From NCBI RefSeq assembly GCF_030814655.1, contig NZ_JAUSVK010000001.1, positions 6,579,001-6,643,000 of the forward strand: 64,000 nt of DNA, in the 5' to 3' direction. A model generated the notes under the pieces. It searched no databases. It was not told where the DNA came from and worked only from the letters and a program-made list of their open reading frames with translations. This DNA comes from Labrys monachus (lineage in GTDB: Bacteria; Pseudomonadota; Alphaproteobacteria; Rhizobiales; Labraceae). Both the position numbers and the translations under genes were made by a program. Positions 21,598 to 31,907 of this stretch are shown here, in pieces. Numbering within the stretch: the stretch's first letter is position 1; each line of letters starts with the position of its first letter.

Positions 21598-21625
21598 AGA
21601 GCGTCGCGCCGCCTCCCCTATTCCC
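21598..21625 (-). promoter_or_regulatory. ECF-type promoter for the small exported protein
   Basis: On the minus strand GGGAATA (21625-21619), 15 bases, CGCTCT (21603-21598), 43 bases before the ATG at 21555. Spacing and distance are almost identical to those of the MBL promoter. Confidence 0.7.
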
Positions 21626-21656
21626 GGCCTTGCCGTAAAATATTCGTGCGTCCATC

Positions 21657-21684
21657 GAGAATAAATCGACGTCTTCGATACTCC
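21657..21684 (+). promoter_or_regulatory. ECF-type promoter for the sigma factor gene
   Basis: GAGAATA at 21657-21663, 15 bases, TACTCC at 21679-21684, 33 bases before the sigma-factor ATG. It suggests autoregulation, common for ECF sigma factors. Confidence 0.65.
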
Positions 21685-21716
21685 AGTAGCTGGTAGAGCC
21701 GTTCCGAGATCGCAGC

Positions 21717-22277
21717 ATGGCCGCCTTGTCCCACTTCGAAAGCTTGGCGCTGCCGCATATGGCGGCGGCGTATAACCGTGCTTTCTGGATCGTCCGTTCG
21801 AGGGAGGATGCCGAAGATGTGGTGCAGGAAGCCTATCTGAGGGCTTTCAAGGCTTTCGACGATCTGCGCGGCGAGGATATCCGCCCCTGGCTGCTCACCA
21901 TCGTGCGCCATGTCGCCTATGCCTCGGCGAAGGGAAAGAACCGGGGCCTGTCTCTGGTGCCGTTCGACGAGGGACCGGACGACGGCGCGGACGGGCCGGC
22001 GGGCGTGCGCAGCATCGCGGCCGACGAGCCGACGGCGGAGGAGGCCCTGATGCGGGCCGACGACCACGCCATGGTGCACCAGGCGATCGCCGAACTGCCT
22101 GACGTCATGCGCGAGGTCGTGACGCTTCGCGAGATCGAGGGCCTCGGCTACCAGCAGATCGCCGACGTCACGGGGGCGGCGATCGGAACGGTGATGTCGC
22201 GCCTCTCACGAGGCCGCAAGGCGTTGCAGGCCCGCCTGTCGCAACGGATGGAAAGGGGTGGTGTCCATGGTCGCTGA
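21717..22277 (+). CDS. ECF (group IV) RNA polymerase sigma factor
   Basis: A 186-aa sigma-70-family factor with only regions 2 and 4. Region 2 shows VRSREDAEDVVQEAYLRAFKAFDDLRG and WLLTIVRHVAYA; region 4 shows LPDVMREVVTLREIEGLGY followed by the helix-turn-helix TGAAIGTVMSRLSRGRKAL. The anti-sigma gene overlaps its 3' end by 11 bases, the usual sigma/anti-sigma coupling. Four copies of GGGAATA-like-N15-nnCTCY next to it and its neighbours are the likely targets. The ECF subgroup and the inducing signal are unknown; thiol or metal stress would fit the DoxX and MBL partners, but this is a guess. Confidence 0.93.
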   Translation: MAALSHFESLALPHMAAAYNRAFWIVRSREDAEDVVQEAYLRAFKAFDDLRGEDIRPWLLTIVRHVAYASAKGKNRGLSLVPFDEGPDDGADGPAGVRSIAADEPTAEEALMRADDHAMVHQAIAELPDVMREVVTLREIEGLGYQQIADVTGAAIGTVMSRLSRGRKALQARLSQRMERGGVHGR

Positions 22278-23073
22278 GCACCCTGACGAGGAACGCATCG
22301 GGGCTTTTGTCGACGGAGAGCTGGCGGAGGACGAGCGGCAGGCCGTCGCCGCCCATCTGGAGAGCTGTCCCTCCTGCGCCGCCGGCGTCGAGGCGATGCG
22401 GGCGCTGTCGCGTCGGATCGCAGCCGCCGGCCCGGCGCCCCTGCCGACCTCGCTGCCCGCCCGCGTGCGGGCGGTGCTCGCGGCGGAAGCGGCCGGCGGC
22501 GCCGGCACGGACGAGCCCGCCGTCCGGCCGAGGCGCCCGGCAGCCGGCCGGATGGCGAGGCTGCGCGAAAACATCGCGCCGCTGGCGGCGTGCCTCGTCG
22601 TCACCGCCCTGCTCTCGTCGAGCGTGACCTGGTGGGTGGCCCGGGACGGCAGCCAGGCTATGAGCCGGGACGCGCTGGTGACGCACGATCTGCTGACGGC
22701 GCATCTGCGGGCCCTGACGCAGGACGGCGCCATCCAGGTCGCCTCGTCCGATTCCCACACGGTGAAGCCGTGGTTCGCCGGCAAGGTCGATTTCTCGCCC
22801 GATGCGCCCGATCTGGCGGCCGAAGGCTTCCCGCTCGTCGGCGGCCGGCTCGACATCGTCGACGGCAAGCGCGTCGGCGCCCTGGTCTACCGGCGGCGGC
22901 TGCATCTCGTCGACGTCTTCGCCTGGCCGGCGCCGACCCAGGCCGATGCGCCGCCGGACGCCCGGGTGGAGCGCGGCTACAACATCGTCACCTGGAGCAA
23001 GGGTGGCGTCACCTATTCGGCGGTGTCCGATCTCGAAACCGCCGAACTCGAGCGGCTGGCGCAATTGCTGTGA
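22267..23073 (+). CDS. Membrane-bound anti-sigma factor
   Basis: A 268-aa protein whose N-terminus has the zinc-associated anti-sigma motif AAHLESCPSCAAG (His-x3-Cys-x2-Cys). A single transmembrane helix (NIAPLAACLVVTALLSSSV) lies near residue 105, and a periplasmic sensor domain of about 140 residues follows (WFAGKVDFSPDAPDLAAEGF). The ATG at 22267 is used; GTG at 22258 is also in frame. It should hold the ECF sigma inactive until an envelope signal is sensed. Confidence 0.9.
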   Translation: MVAEHPDEERIGAFVDGELAEDERQAVAAHLESCPSCAAGVEAMRALSRRIAAAGPAPLPTSLPARVRAVLAAEAAGGAGTDEPAVRPRRPAAGRMARLRENIAPLAACLVVTALLSSSVTWWVARDGSQAMSRDALVTHDLLTAHLRALTQDGAIQVASSDSHTVKPWFAGKVDFSPDAPDLAAEGFPLVGGRLDIVDGKRVGALVYRRRLHLVDVFAWPAPTQADAPPDARVERGYNIVTWSKGGVTYSAVSDLETAELERLAQLL

Positions 23074-23247
23074 CGGCTTGCCGCCGTCGATCGCCCCGCC
23101 ACGAAAATACTCGCTTTTTCGTGCGGAAAACACTATGTCAGCGGCATCAGATGAACCGTTTCGTCGTTACAGGCGCCGGCCCCAAGCAAAATTTTCGTGT
23201 CCATCCAACGGATGGGCCCGAAATTTCGCGTCCTTTAAAAGTCTTGC

Positions 23248-23281
23248 GGAGATTCACGGGCGTTCTCGCCCCTGAATCTCC
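23248..23281 (+). repeat. Long hairpin in the obgE leader
   Basis: GGAGATTCA-C-GGGCG, loop TTCT, CGCCC-C-TGAATCTCC: 14 paired bases broken by one C/C mismatch. No T-tract follows, so it is not a typical terminator. The stem contains two GANTC sites (GATTC and GAATC), the CcrM methylation target in alphaproteobacteria. The remaining 286-bp anti-sigma/obgE gap (23074-23359) holds no gene. Confidence 0.6.
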
Positions 23282-23350
23282 GCTTGGGGCAGGCGCATCG
23301 GGAGAATTGGCCGAGAGAGCTGGGCTTGACCGTCTTCCATCCGGGAATAG

Positions 23351-24409
<1,059 letters not shown>

Positions 24410-24433
24410 GGCTTCGGCAGCTTCGAGGACCTG

Positions 24434-24483
24434 AGCGTTCTGCCTTCAGATCGAATCTCACCAAGAATTGCAGAACGCTTTTT
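24434..24483 (+). terminator. Rho-independent terminator after obgE (within a repeat)
   Basis: A perfect 10-bp stem AGCGTTCTGC/GCAGAACGCT with a 26-base loop runs straight into TTTTT. It makes up the first half of a 97-bp dispersed repeat. Confidence 0.75.
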
Positions 24484-24530
24484 CCCAATGCGCTAAATTG
24501 GTGACCCGCTCCTGCCTGGACGCATTTTGC
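24434..24530. repeat. 97-bp dispersed repeat, copy A
   Basis: Alignable over its whole length with 55197-55294: shared AGCGTTC, CTTCAGA.CGA.TC, AAnAATTGGnGA, CCTGC.TG.ACGCATTTTGC. In this copy the left half is a functional-looking terminator; in the other the stem is decayed. Confidence 0.75.
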
Positions 24531-24599
24531 GCCAGGCAACCCCGAGGCCTGCCGAGACCGGCGGAACCCCTCGGGGTTCGGCGATGGTGAGGCGTTGCG

Positions 24600-25106
24600 A
24601 TGAGCTTGCTTTCGATCTTCCGGATACCGGCGCGCGCGCCGGCGGGCCGGCCTTCCGCCGGCCTTTGGGCGCTGCCGCTGCTGGCGGCGCTGTCCTGCCT
24701 GCCGCCCGCCCCGGCGACAGCCGACGACCTCACGCCGAAGGCGGCGGCCAAGGTCATGGCGAAGGCCGGCTATTTCGGCATCGGCGGCGTCACCCATGAC
24801 AGGAATTTCTACTACGCGGCGGCGATCAGCCCCGGACATCGGCGCGTGCGGGTGACGGTCGATGCGACCAGCGGCAGGATCGTCGCCGTGGTGCCGCTGC
24901 GCGGCAGCGGGGCGCCGCCGCCGGTGCCGGCCCTGGAGTCGCAGGCGCCGCTGCCGGTCATCCGCGCCCCGGCGCCGCGCGCGCCGACACCCTATACGCC
25001 GCCGCCGGCGATCCACCCCGTCGGCCGCATACAATATCCCTTCGATTCGGCCGGCCATCTCCAGCCCGGCTATTGCCGTTTCCAGAAGGTGGCGCCCGGC
25101 TGCTGA
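24600..25106 (+). CDS. Exported PepSY-like protein with Pro-rich tail
   Basis: A 168-aa protein with an N-terminal signal peptide (ending about PATADD, residue 42). Residues 45-100 (LTPKAAAKVMAKAGYFGIGG, then YYAAAISPGHRRVRVTVDATSGRIVAVV) match the PepSY fold, seen in peptidase propeptides and periplasmic inhibitors or sensors. The C-terminal third is Pro/Ala-rich with two Cys near the end. No operon partner; it sits between obgE and hsp20, convergent with the latter across a shared terminator. The role is unknown. Confidence 0.75.
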   Translation: MSLLSIFRIPARAPAGRPSAGLWALPLLAALSCLPPAPATADDLTPKAAAKVMAKAGYFGIGGVTHDRNFYYAAAISPGHRRVRVTVDATSGRIVAVVPLRGSGAPPPVPALESQAPLPVIRAPAPRAPTPYTPPPAIHPVGRIQYPFDSAGHLQPGYCRFQKVAPGC

Positions 25107-25136
25107 CGTGCCGGCGCGAATCCTGCCCGCCCCGAC

Positions 25137-25166
25137 AAAAAAGCGCCCCGGCTGCCCGGAGCGCTT
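25137..25166 (-). terminator. Terminator of hsp20 (possibly bidirectional)
   Basis: An 11-bp stem AAGCGCTCCGG/CCGGGGCGCTT (one G-U) with loop GCAG, followed on the minus strand by TTTTTT. The opposite strand has only TTCTTGT, a weaker tail for the convergent gene. Confidence 0.85.
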
Positions 25167-25192
25167 CTTGTATTCCACTCTATCGGCAGGGC

Positions 25193-25657
25193 TTACGCAG
25201 CAGCCTTCGCCTCGACCTGCTTCGGGGCCGACGCGTTGATCGGGATCAGGCGGGGCTTCTTGGCCTCGGGGATCTCGCGGACGAGGTCGACATGGAGCAG
25301 GCCGTTCTCGAGGCTGGCACCGGTGACCTGCACATGGTCGGCAAGCTGGAAGCGGCGCTCGAAGGCGCGGGCGGCAATGCCCTGATGCAGGACCTCGCCC
25401 TTCTTCTCGGCCTTGTCCTCGGCCTTCTCGCCGCGAATGGTGAGGGTGTTCTCCTTCACCTCGATGGCGATATCCCTATCGGAGAAACCGGCGACGGCGA
25501 CCGAGACGCGATAGGCGTTCTCGGAGGTGCGCTCGATGTTGTAGGGCGGGTAGGTCTGGGCCGAGCCGTCGAAGCCGGAAACCTGGTCGAGTGCCGAGAA
25601 CAGGCGGTCGAAGCCGACGGTGGAACGGTAGAGCGGGGAAAAATCAAACTGACGCAT
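25193..25657 (-). CDS. Hsp20/alpha-crystallin small heat-shock protein
   Basis: A 154-aa IbpA-like chaperone that holds unfolding proteins as large oligomers. The N-terminus MRQFDFSPLYRSTVGFDRLF is typical, as is the alpha-crystallin domain (YPPYNIERTSENAYRVSVAV through NTLTIRGEK and LENGLLHVDLVREIPE). The ATG at 25657 has a perfect AAGGAGG site. Regulation is visible: an RpoH-type promoter lies about 95 bases upstream, and the ribosome site sits in a weak hairpin next to the ATG, as in ROSE thermometers. An intrinsic terminator follows. Confidence 0.95.
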   Translation of the reverse strand: MRQFDFSPLYRSTVGFDRLFSALDQVSGFDGSAQTYPPYNIERTSENAYRVSVAVAGFSDRDIAIEVKENTLTIRGEKAEDKAEKKGEVLHQGIAARAFERRFQLADHVQVTGASLENGLLHVDLVREIPEAKKPRLIPINASAPKQVEAKAAA

Positions 25658-25683
25658 GGCTATCCTCCTTGAAGCGACAAGCC
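25658..25683 (-). promoter_or_regulatory. Candidate ROSE-like RNA thermometer hairpin of hsp20
   Basis: The 26 bases directly before the ATG can fold so that GGCU pairs with AGCC and GUCGCUUC pairs imperfectly (G-U, mismatches) with the GGAGG ribosome site. Rhizobial small heat-shock genes commonly carry ROSE thermometers of this layout. Assignment is by position and pairing only. Confidence 0.45.
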
Positions 25684-25750
25684 GTTGAGAGCTCCGCCGA
25701 CACGGGCCGGAGCAGGTGACGTGCATCCATCGAGGCCTGCACGAATGAAG

Positions 25751-25778
25751 ATTTGGGGGGCGCCTTTGCTGTTTCAAG
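25751..25778 (-). promoter_or_regulatory. RpoH (sigma-32) promoter of hsp20
   Basis: On the minus strand CTTGAAA (25778-25772), 13 bases, CCCCAAAT (25758-25751), very close to the sigma-32 consensus CTTGAAA-N11-16-CCCCATNT. It predicts a leader of about 85 bases. Confidence 0.85.
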
Positions 25779-25889
25779 GGGGATTCGGCATGAAATCGAA
25801 ACGTCTCCCCGCTGGAGTACGCGGGTCGGGCCGGCCTGTTTCCCGCGTGGCCCGTTTCGTGCATCGGATGGAACGGAATAGGAATGGCG

Positions 25890-26717
25890 ATGACCCTGTC
25901 TGTGGCGGAACCAACCTTGCTCGAACGTGCCTGGGGCCGCGTGTTCCTCGGCGTCGCCCCGCGTGACGGCCGCCATGCGGTGGCCGAATTGTCGCAGTCC
26001 GGCTGCGGCCGCCTGCTCTTCCCCGCCGTGGCGCGGGACGCCGCCCTCGAGGCGGTGATCATCAACACCTCCGGCGGCCTCACCGGCGGCGACGTCTTCA
26101 AGGCCGACATCCATCTCGAAAGCGGCACGAAGGCGGTGCTGACCACGCAGGCCTGCGAGAAGATCTACCGCTCCGACGGCACGGACGCCGATGTCGAGAC
26201 CCGCCTCCACGTCGAGGAGGGCGCCGCGCTCGCCTGGCTGCCCCAGGAGACCATCCTGTTCGACGGGGCCCGGCTGAAGCGCCGCCTGATCGTCGACATG
26301 GGCGAGACCTCGAACCTGCTGGCGATGGAAGCGGTGCTGCTCGGCCGGAAGGCGTCGGGCGAGAGCCTGACCCGCGGCCTGTTCCGCGATTCCTGGCGCG
26401 TCAGGCGGGGAGGCCGGCTGGTCTATGCCGACGAGACGGCGTTCGAGGGCGACCTCGCGGCCCGCATCGGCGCCGCCGCGGCGCTGAAGGGCGCGAGCGC
26501 CTATGCCACCGTGCTTCTCGCCGCGCCCGATGCCGCCAGCCGGCTCGATGCCGCCCGCGAGGTGCTTAATAATGAGGCAGCGGAAGGGGGGATCAGCACA
26601 TTTGACGGGCTTTGCGTTGGCCGCCTGATCGCGCAAGATGGCGCCGCGCTGCGCCGCGTGCTCGTTGCGCTGCTCAGGGCGCTCGGGGGCGAATTGCCCC
26701 GTGTCTGGCACAACTGA
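25890..26717 (+). CDS. ureD: Urease accessory protein UreD
   Basis: A 275-aa scaffold that binds apo-urease with UreF and UreG during nickel insertion. Diagnostic segments are VIINTSGGLTGGD, AVLTTQACEKIYRS and LAWLPQETILFDGARL. The ATG at 25890 is preferred: AGGA lies six bases before it, whereas the upstream ATG at 25884 would be only one base from that site. It opens ureD-A-B-C-E-F-G. Confidence 0.95.
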   Translation: MTLSVAEPTLLERAWGRVFLGVAPRDGRHAVAELSQSGCGRLLFPAVARDAALEAVIINTSGGLTGGDVFKADIHLESGTKAVLTTQACEKIYRSDGTDADVETRLHVEEGAALAWLPQETILFDGARLKRRLIVDMGETSNLLAMEAVLLGRKASGESLTRGLFRDSWRVRRGGRLVYADETAFEGDLAARIGAAAALKGASAYATVLLAAPDAASRLDAAREVLNNEAAEGGISTFDGLCVGRLIAQDGAALRRVLVALLRALGGELPRVWHN

Positions 26718-26824
26718 AGGCGATGCTTTCCCGGAAGGCACCGTCTCCGGGCGAATTGCCGTGACTCCCTCATTCATCCGGACAGGCTGCGGCTTTCCGG
26801 GACAAGGCTCCGAAGGCAGGTATC

Positions 26825-27127
26825 ATGCAGTTGACGCCGCGTGAAAAAGACAAGCTCCTGATCGCCATGGCGGCCGTGGTGGCCCGCAAGCGGCTCGAAC
26901 GCGGGGTGAAGCTGAACTATCCCGAGGCGATCGCCCTGATCACGGATTTCGTGGTGGAAGGGGCGCGAGACGGACGCTCGGTCGCCGATCTCATGCAGGC
27001 GGGCGCCGGTGTCGTCACCCGCGGCCAGGTGATGGACGGCATCGCCGAGATGATCCACGACGTGCAGGTGGAGGCCACCTTTCCCGACGGCACCAAGCTC
27101 GTCACCGTGCACCATCCGATCCGGTAG
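26825..27127 (+). CDS. ureA: Urease subunit gamma
   Basis: A 100-aa small structural subunit, [20 protein letters not shown] to the end VTVHHPIR, full family length. With UreB and UreC it forms the (alpha-beta-gamma)3 enzyme hydrolysing urea to ammonia and carbon dioxide. It lies 107 bases after ureD and is separated from ureB by 216 bases of repeats. Confidence 0.97.
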   Translation: MQLTPREKDKLLIAMAAVVARKRLERGVKLNYPEAIALITDFVVEGARDGRSVADLMQAGAGVVTRGQVMDGIAEMIHDVQVEATFPDGTKLVTVHHPIR

Positions 27128-27225
27128 CGGATCCGGAGCGCGGACATCCCGGCGCATGGCTTGCCATGTCGCTGTCCGCCTCTTCCCGCAGCCGCGACGT
27201 TTCAAGAGCGGACAGGCTGTCCGCG
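27127..27225. repeat. 'gagcgcggac' palindromic repeat, ureA-ureB copy
   Basis: Begins GGAGCGCGGACATCCCGGCG and ends AGAGCGGACAGGCTGTCCGCG. Its first 40 bases recur, inverted, at 29535-29575 between ureC and ureE. The two ends pair through GCGGAC/GTCCGC. Confidence 0.75.
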
Positions 27226-27232
27226 TTCCCGA

Positions 27233-27331
27233 GAGCAAAGCGCGTTAGGTCGAAACGCCGCTTTGCTCCCACTCTTTGTTTTTCGACGCGTCTTTGCGTT
27301 CTGCCGATTCCGGCAAAACACAAAACGCTCT
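27233..27331. repeat. 100-bp dispersed repeat with GAGCAAAGCGCGTT / AAACGCTCT ends, copy 1
   Basis: Near-identical over about 60 bases to 46941-47040 (shared CTCTTTGTTTTTCGACGCGT, then CTTTGCGTT.TGCCGATTCCG and CAAAACACAAAACGCTCT). The ends are inversely complementary (AGAGC..AGCG / CGCTCT). It ends 12 bases before the ureB start, so it forms the ureB leader. Confidence 0.8.
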
Positions 27332-27343
27332 GAAGGAGATGCC

Positions 27344-27649
27344 ATGATCCCCGGTGAAGTCATTCCCGCCGATGGCGATATCGAGCTCAATGCCGGCCTC
27401 CCGGTGGTGACGCTGACCGTCGCCAACACCGGCGACAGGCCGATCCAGGTCGGCAGCCACTATCATTTCTTCGAGACCAACCCGGCGCTCTCCTTCGAGC
27501 GCGACAAGGCGCGGGGCCTGCGTCTCGACATTCCCGCGGGCACGGCGGTGCGCTTCGAGCCCGGCCAGAGCCGCGACGTCCGCCTGGTGCCTTTCCGCGG
27601 CAAGCGGGAGGTCTACGGCTTCCGGCAGGAGGTCATGGGGACGCTGTAG
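27344..27649 (+). CDS. ureB: Urease subunit beta
   Basis: A 101-aa subunit beginning [18 protein letters not shown], with the conserved [18 protein letters not shown] and [12 protein letters not shown]. The ATG at 27344 follows AAGGAG directly after the repeat element. It is separated from ureC by another palindromic repeat (99-bp gap). Confidence 0.97.
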   Translation: MIPGEVIPADGDIELNAGLPVVTLTVANTGDRPIQVGSHYHFFETNPALSFERDKARGLRLDIPAGTAVRFEPGQSRDVRLVPFRGKREVYGFRQEVMGTL

Positions 27650-27654
27650 TCCTC

Positions 27655-27742
27655 CTGGGAGCGCGGGCGTCCCGCCCGCATCCTTCGCTCCGACAACGCC
27701 TTGTTTCGAAGATGCGGACGGGACGTCCGCGCACCCGGGAAT
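27655..27742. repeat. Palindromic repeat between ureB and ureC
   Basis: The left arm GGGAGCGCGGGCGTCCCGCC and right arm GGACGGGACGTCCGCGCACC are inverse copies over about 27 bases, separated by a loop of roughly 35. The same family as at 27127 and 29465. Confidence 0.8.
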
Positions 27743-27748
27743 AGTCAC

Positions 27749-29461
<1,713 letters not shown>

Positions 29462-29464
29462 TCC

Positions 29465-29575
29465 TCGGGGAGCGCGGACCTCCAGTCCGCCCTTGGAACC
29501 GCCGCCCGCGTGAGATAGGAAGAGCGCACAGGCGCCATGGCGAGCCATGCGCCGGGATGTCCGCGCTCCGGGATT
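29465..29575. repeat. Palindromic repeats between ureC and ureE
   Basis: Starts GGGGAGCGCGGACCTCCAGT with an internal GCGGAC/GTCCGC pair. Its right end (GCGAGCCATGCGCCGGGATG, then TCCGCGCTCC) is the inverse of the left end of the ureA-ureB repeat at 27127. Confidence 0.75.
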
Positions 29576-29579
29576 TGCC

Positions 29580-30200
29580 ATGCTCCACGTCCATGCCTTC
29601 GTTCCCGCCCCCGAGGTCGCGCCCGATGCCGTCGTCGACAGCGTCGTGCTGACCTTCGAGGACCGCCGCCGCCGCCGCGGCGTGATCACCACGGTCGGAG
29701 GGCTCGAAGCGCTGGTCGACCTCGCCGAGGCGCCGGCGCTCGCCCATGGCGACGCCTACCGGCTCGAGGACGGACGGCTGATCGAGATCGTCGCCGAGGC
29801 CGAGCCGCTGCTCGAGGTGAAGGGGCGCGATCCGCTGCACCAGATGCGCCTCGCCTGGCATCTGGGCAACCGCCATCTGGAGACCGAGATCGGGCCGAAA
29901 TGGCTGCGCATCCGCCAGGACCACGTCATCGCCGACATGCTGAAGGGCCTCGGCGCCCGGGTGGTCGCGATTGAAGGGCCGTTCCAGCCCGAAGGCGGGG
30001 CCTATCACCACGAGCCGCAAGGCCATCATGGACACGACCATGGCCATCACGGACATGATCACCACGGGCACGACCATCACGACCATCATGGGCATGCCGA
30101 CCACGGGCACGACGACCATACCCATGACGAGAATTGCGGTCACGACCACGGCCATGACCACCCGCACGGCCATGGCCACGGCAAGCACTCTCACGATTGA
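29580..30200 (+). CDS. ureE: Urease accessory protein UreE with long His-rich tail
   Basis: A 206-aa nickel metallochaperone. The N-terminal peptide-binding domain ([17 protein letters not shown]) and the metal-binding domain ([33 protein letters not shown]) are standard. The last 65 residues contain 30 His, alternating with Asp and Gly, plus one Cys: a large nickel-storage tail that not all UreE proteins have. The start at 29580 has only a weak ribosome site and follows a repeat, so translation may be modest. Confidence 0.96.
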   Translation: MLHVHAFVPAPEVAPDAVVDSVVLTFEDRRRRRGVITTVGGLEALVDLAEAPALAHGDAYRLEDGRLIEIVAEAEPLLEVKGRDPLHQMRLAWHLGNRHLETEIGPKWLRIRQDHVIADMLKGLGARVVAIEGPFQPEGGAYHHEPQGHHGHDHGHHGHDHHGHDHHDHHGHADHGHDDHTHDENCGHDHGHDHPHGHGHGKHSHD

Positions 30201-30205
30201 CCGGC

Positions 30206-30892
30206 ATGATGGATGAGGCTGCCGCCGCCTCGCGCCTGGTCCTGTGGTTCTCCCCGGGATTTCCGACCGGCGCCTTCGGCTTCTCGCATGGGCTGGAATG
30301 GGCGGTCGAGATCGGCGACGTCGCCCGGGCCGCCGACCTGACGTCCTGGATCGAGACGCTGATCGAGCAGGGCGGCGGGTGGAGCGACGCCGTGCTGGTC
30401 TCGCTCTCCTATCGCGCCGCGCTTTCCGGCGACGAGGCGGCGATGGCCGATCTCGCCGAGCTGGCTCTCGCCCTGCAGCCTTCGCGGGAGAGGCGCCTCG
30501 AGACGGGCGTCCAGGGCGATGCCTTCCTCAAGGCGGTCGAGACCGGCTGGCCGAACGAGGCGGCCGCACGTCTGAGGCAGGCCTGGCCGGGCGCTTGCGC
30601 CCTGCCGATCGCCGTGGGGACGGCGGGCGCCGGGGCCGCCCTGCCGCTGGAGGCGCTGCTGTCGGCCTTCCTGTCGGGCTTCGCCGCCAATCTCGTTTCC
30701 GCCGCCATCCGCCTCGCCCCGATCGGGCAGAGCGACGGCCTGCGGGTGCTGGCGTCCCTCGGCCCCCTGATCGCCCGCTGTGCGGCGCGCGCGGTGGATG
30801 CTGGCCCGGAGGATCTCGGCACGCTCGCCATCCGGTCCGACATCGCCTCGATGCGGCACGAGACGCAGTTCACGCGGCTGTTCCGTTCCTGA
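30206..30892 (+). CDS. ureF: Urease accessory protein UreF
   Basis: A 228-aa all-helical protein that with UreD recruits the UreG GTPase. It shows LWFSPGFPTGAFGFSHGLEWAVE and the C-terminal DIASMRHETQFTRLFRS typical of UreF. ATG codons at 30206 and 30209 are both possible; a TTG lies at 30197. It begins six bases after ureE. Confidence 0.95.
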   Translation: MMDEAAAASRLVLWFSPGFPTGAFGFSHGLEWAVEIGDVARAADLTSWIETLIEQGGGWSDAVLVSLSYRAALSGDEAAMADLAELALALQPSRERRLETGVQGDAFLKAVETGWPNEAAARLRQAWPGACALPIAVGTAGAGAALPLEALLSAFLSGFAANLVSAAIRLAPIGQSDGLRVLASLGPLIARCAARAVDAGPEDLGTLAIRSDIASMRHETQFTRLFRS

Positions 30893-31033
30893 GGGACCGG
30901 TTCTCGCCGGCGAGGGCATTCCGCCGCATCCTCCATTCCCATGGCCGTCGGCAAGAGGCATGATATTTGCTCCCGACACGTGGCTTGCGCCCGCCGGCAG
31001 GTCCGCCGGACGCGGGAAGGAAGAGGAACTGCA

Positions 31034-31657
31034 ATGACAAAATCGAAACATGGCCCCCTGCGCGTGGGCGTCGGCGGGCCCGTCGGCTCGGGCAAGACCG
31101 CGCTGGTGGACGCCCTGTGCAAGAGCCTGCGCGACAGATACGACATCGCTGCCATCACCAACGACATCTACACCAAGGAGGACGCCGAGTTCCTGACGCG
31201 CTCCGGCGCGCTCGATGCCGATCGTATCATGGGCGTGGAGACCGGCGGCTGCCCGCATACGGCGATCCGCGAGGACGCTTCCGCCAACCTGGCCGCCGTG
31301 GCCGAGATGAACCAGCGCTTCCCCGGCCTCGACGTGATCCTGATCGAATCCGGCGGCGACAATCTCGCCGCCTCGTTCTCGCCCGAGCTGGCGGACCTCA
31401 CCATCTACGTCATCGATGTCTCCGCCGGCGACAAGATTCCGCGCAAGGGCGGCCCCGGCGTCACCCGCTCCGATCTCCTCGTCATCAACAAGACCGACCT
31501 CGCCCCCCTCGTCGGCGCGAGCCTGGAGGTCATGGACCGGGACTCCACGCGGATGCGCAAGGGACGGCCGCATGTCTTTACCAATGTGAAGGCCGGCGAA
31601 GGCGTGCTTGCCGTGGAGGATTTCATCGTCAGCCGCGGCGGGTTGAGCCCCGCCTGA
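31034..31657 (+). CDS. ureG: Urease accessory GTPase UreG
   Basis: A 207-aa SIMIBI-class GTPase that powers nickel delivery. The P-loop is [15 protein letters not shown], the Cys-Pro-His nickel motif is [13 protein letters not shown], and [13 protein letters not shown] is the base-recognition loop. The ATG at 31034 follows AGAGGA. It is the last gene of the cluster, 141 bases after ureF. No urea or nickel transporter gene follows. Confidence 0.97.
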   Translation: MTKSKHGPLRVGVGGPVGSGKTALVDALCKSLRDRYDIAAITNDIYTKEDAEFLTRSGALDADRIMGVETGGCPHTAIREDASANLAAVAEMNQRFPGLDVILIESGGDNLAASFSPELADLTIYVIDVSAGDKIPRKGGPGVTRSDLLVINKTDLAPLVGASLEVMDRDSTRMRKGRPHVFTNVKAGEGVLAVEDFIVSRGGLSPA

Positions 31658-31783
31658 TCCTCCCGTCGCCGGATATGTCGCAGCGCGATCTTTTGGCAGC
31701 GTGAATAACAATACGGCACGGATTGGAAATTATCTGATCAGTGCCGTCTCAATCTTGCCGCATTGACGCCGGTTTCATTGAAA

Positions 31784-31817
31784 AACGCCCCGAACAGCGC
31801 CTTCTGGCCGGGGTGTT
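31784..31817 (-). terminator. Leftward terminator-like hairpin downstream of ureG
   Basis: A 9-bp stem AACGCCCCG/CGGGGTGTT (one wobble) with an inner GCC/GGC pair. Reading leftward it is followed by TTTTTC; the rightward side has no T-tract. No leftward gene needs it here, so it may be a remnant or shield ureG from antisense transcription. Confidence 0.5.
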
Positions 31818-31858
31818 GAAAAAGTCCATTGAAAGATGTCGCACCAACCTGTATATAT

Positions 31859-31872
31859 ACGAGACGGTTCGT
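31859..31872 (+). promoter_or_regulatory. Candidate operator of the TetR gene
   Basis: ACGA-GACGGT-TCGT, an inverted repeat just after TATATATA and 36 bases before the TetR start, in an A/T-rich promoter-like region. Autoregulation is likely for this family. Confidence 0.45.
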
Positions 31873-31907
31873 TTTGTTTAATGATGTTGATTTAAGGATA
31901 GAGTGTC

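Noticed and set aside
23338-23344. GGGAATA before obgE, and again at 27737 before ureC
   Set aside because: Neither has the nnCTCY element 15 bases downstream, so they do not fit the ECF motif.
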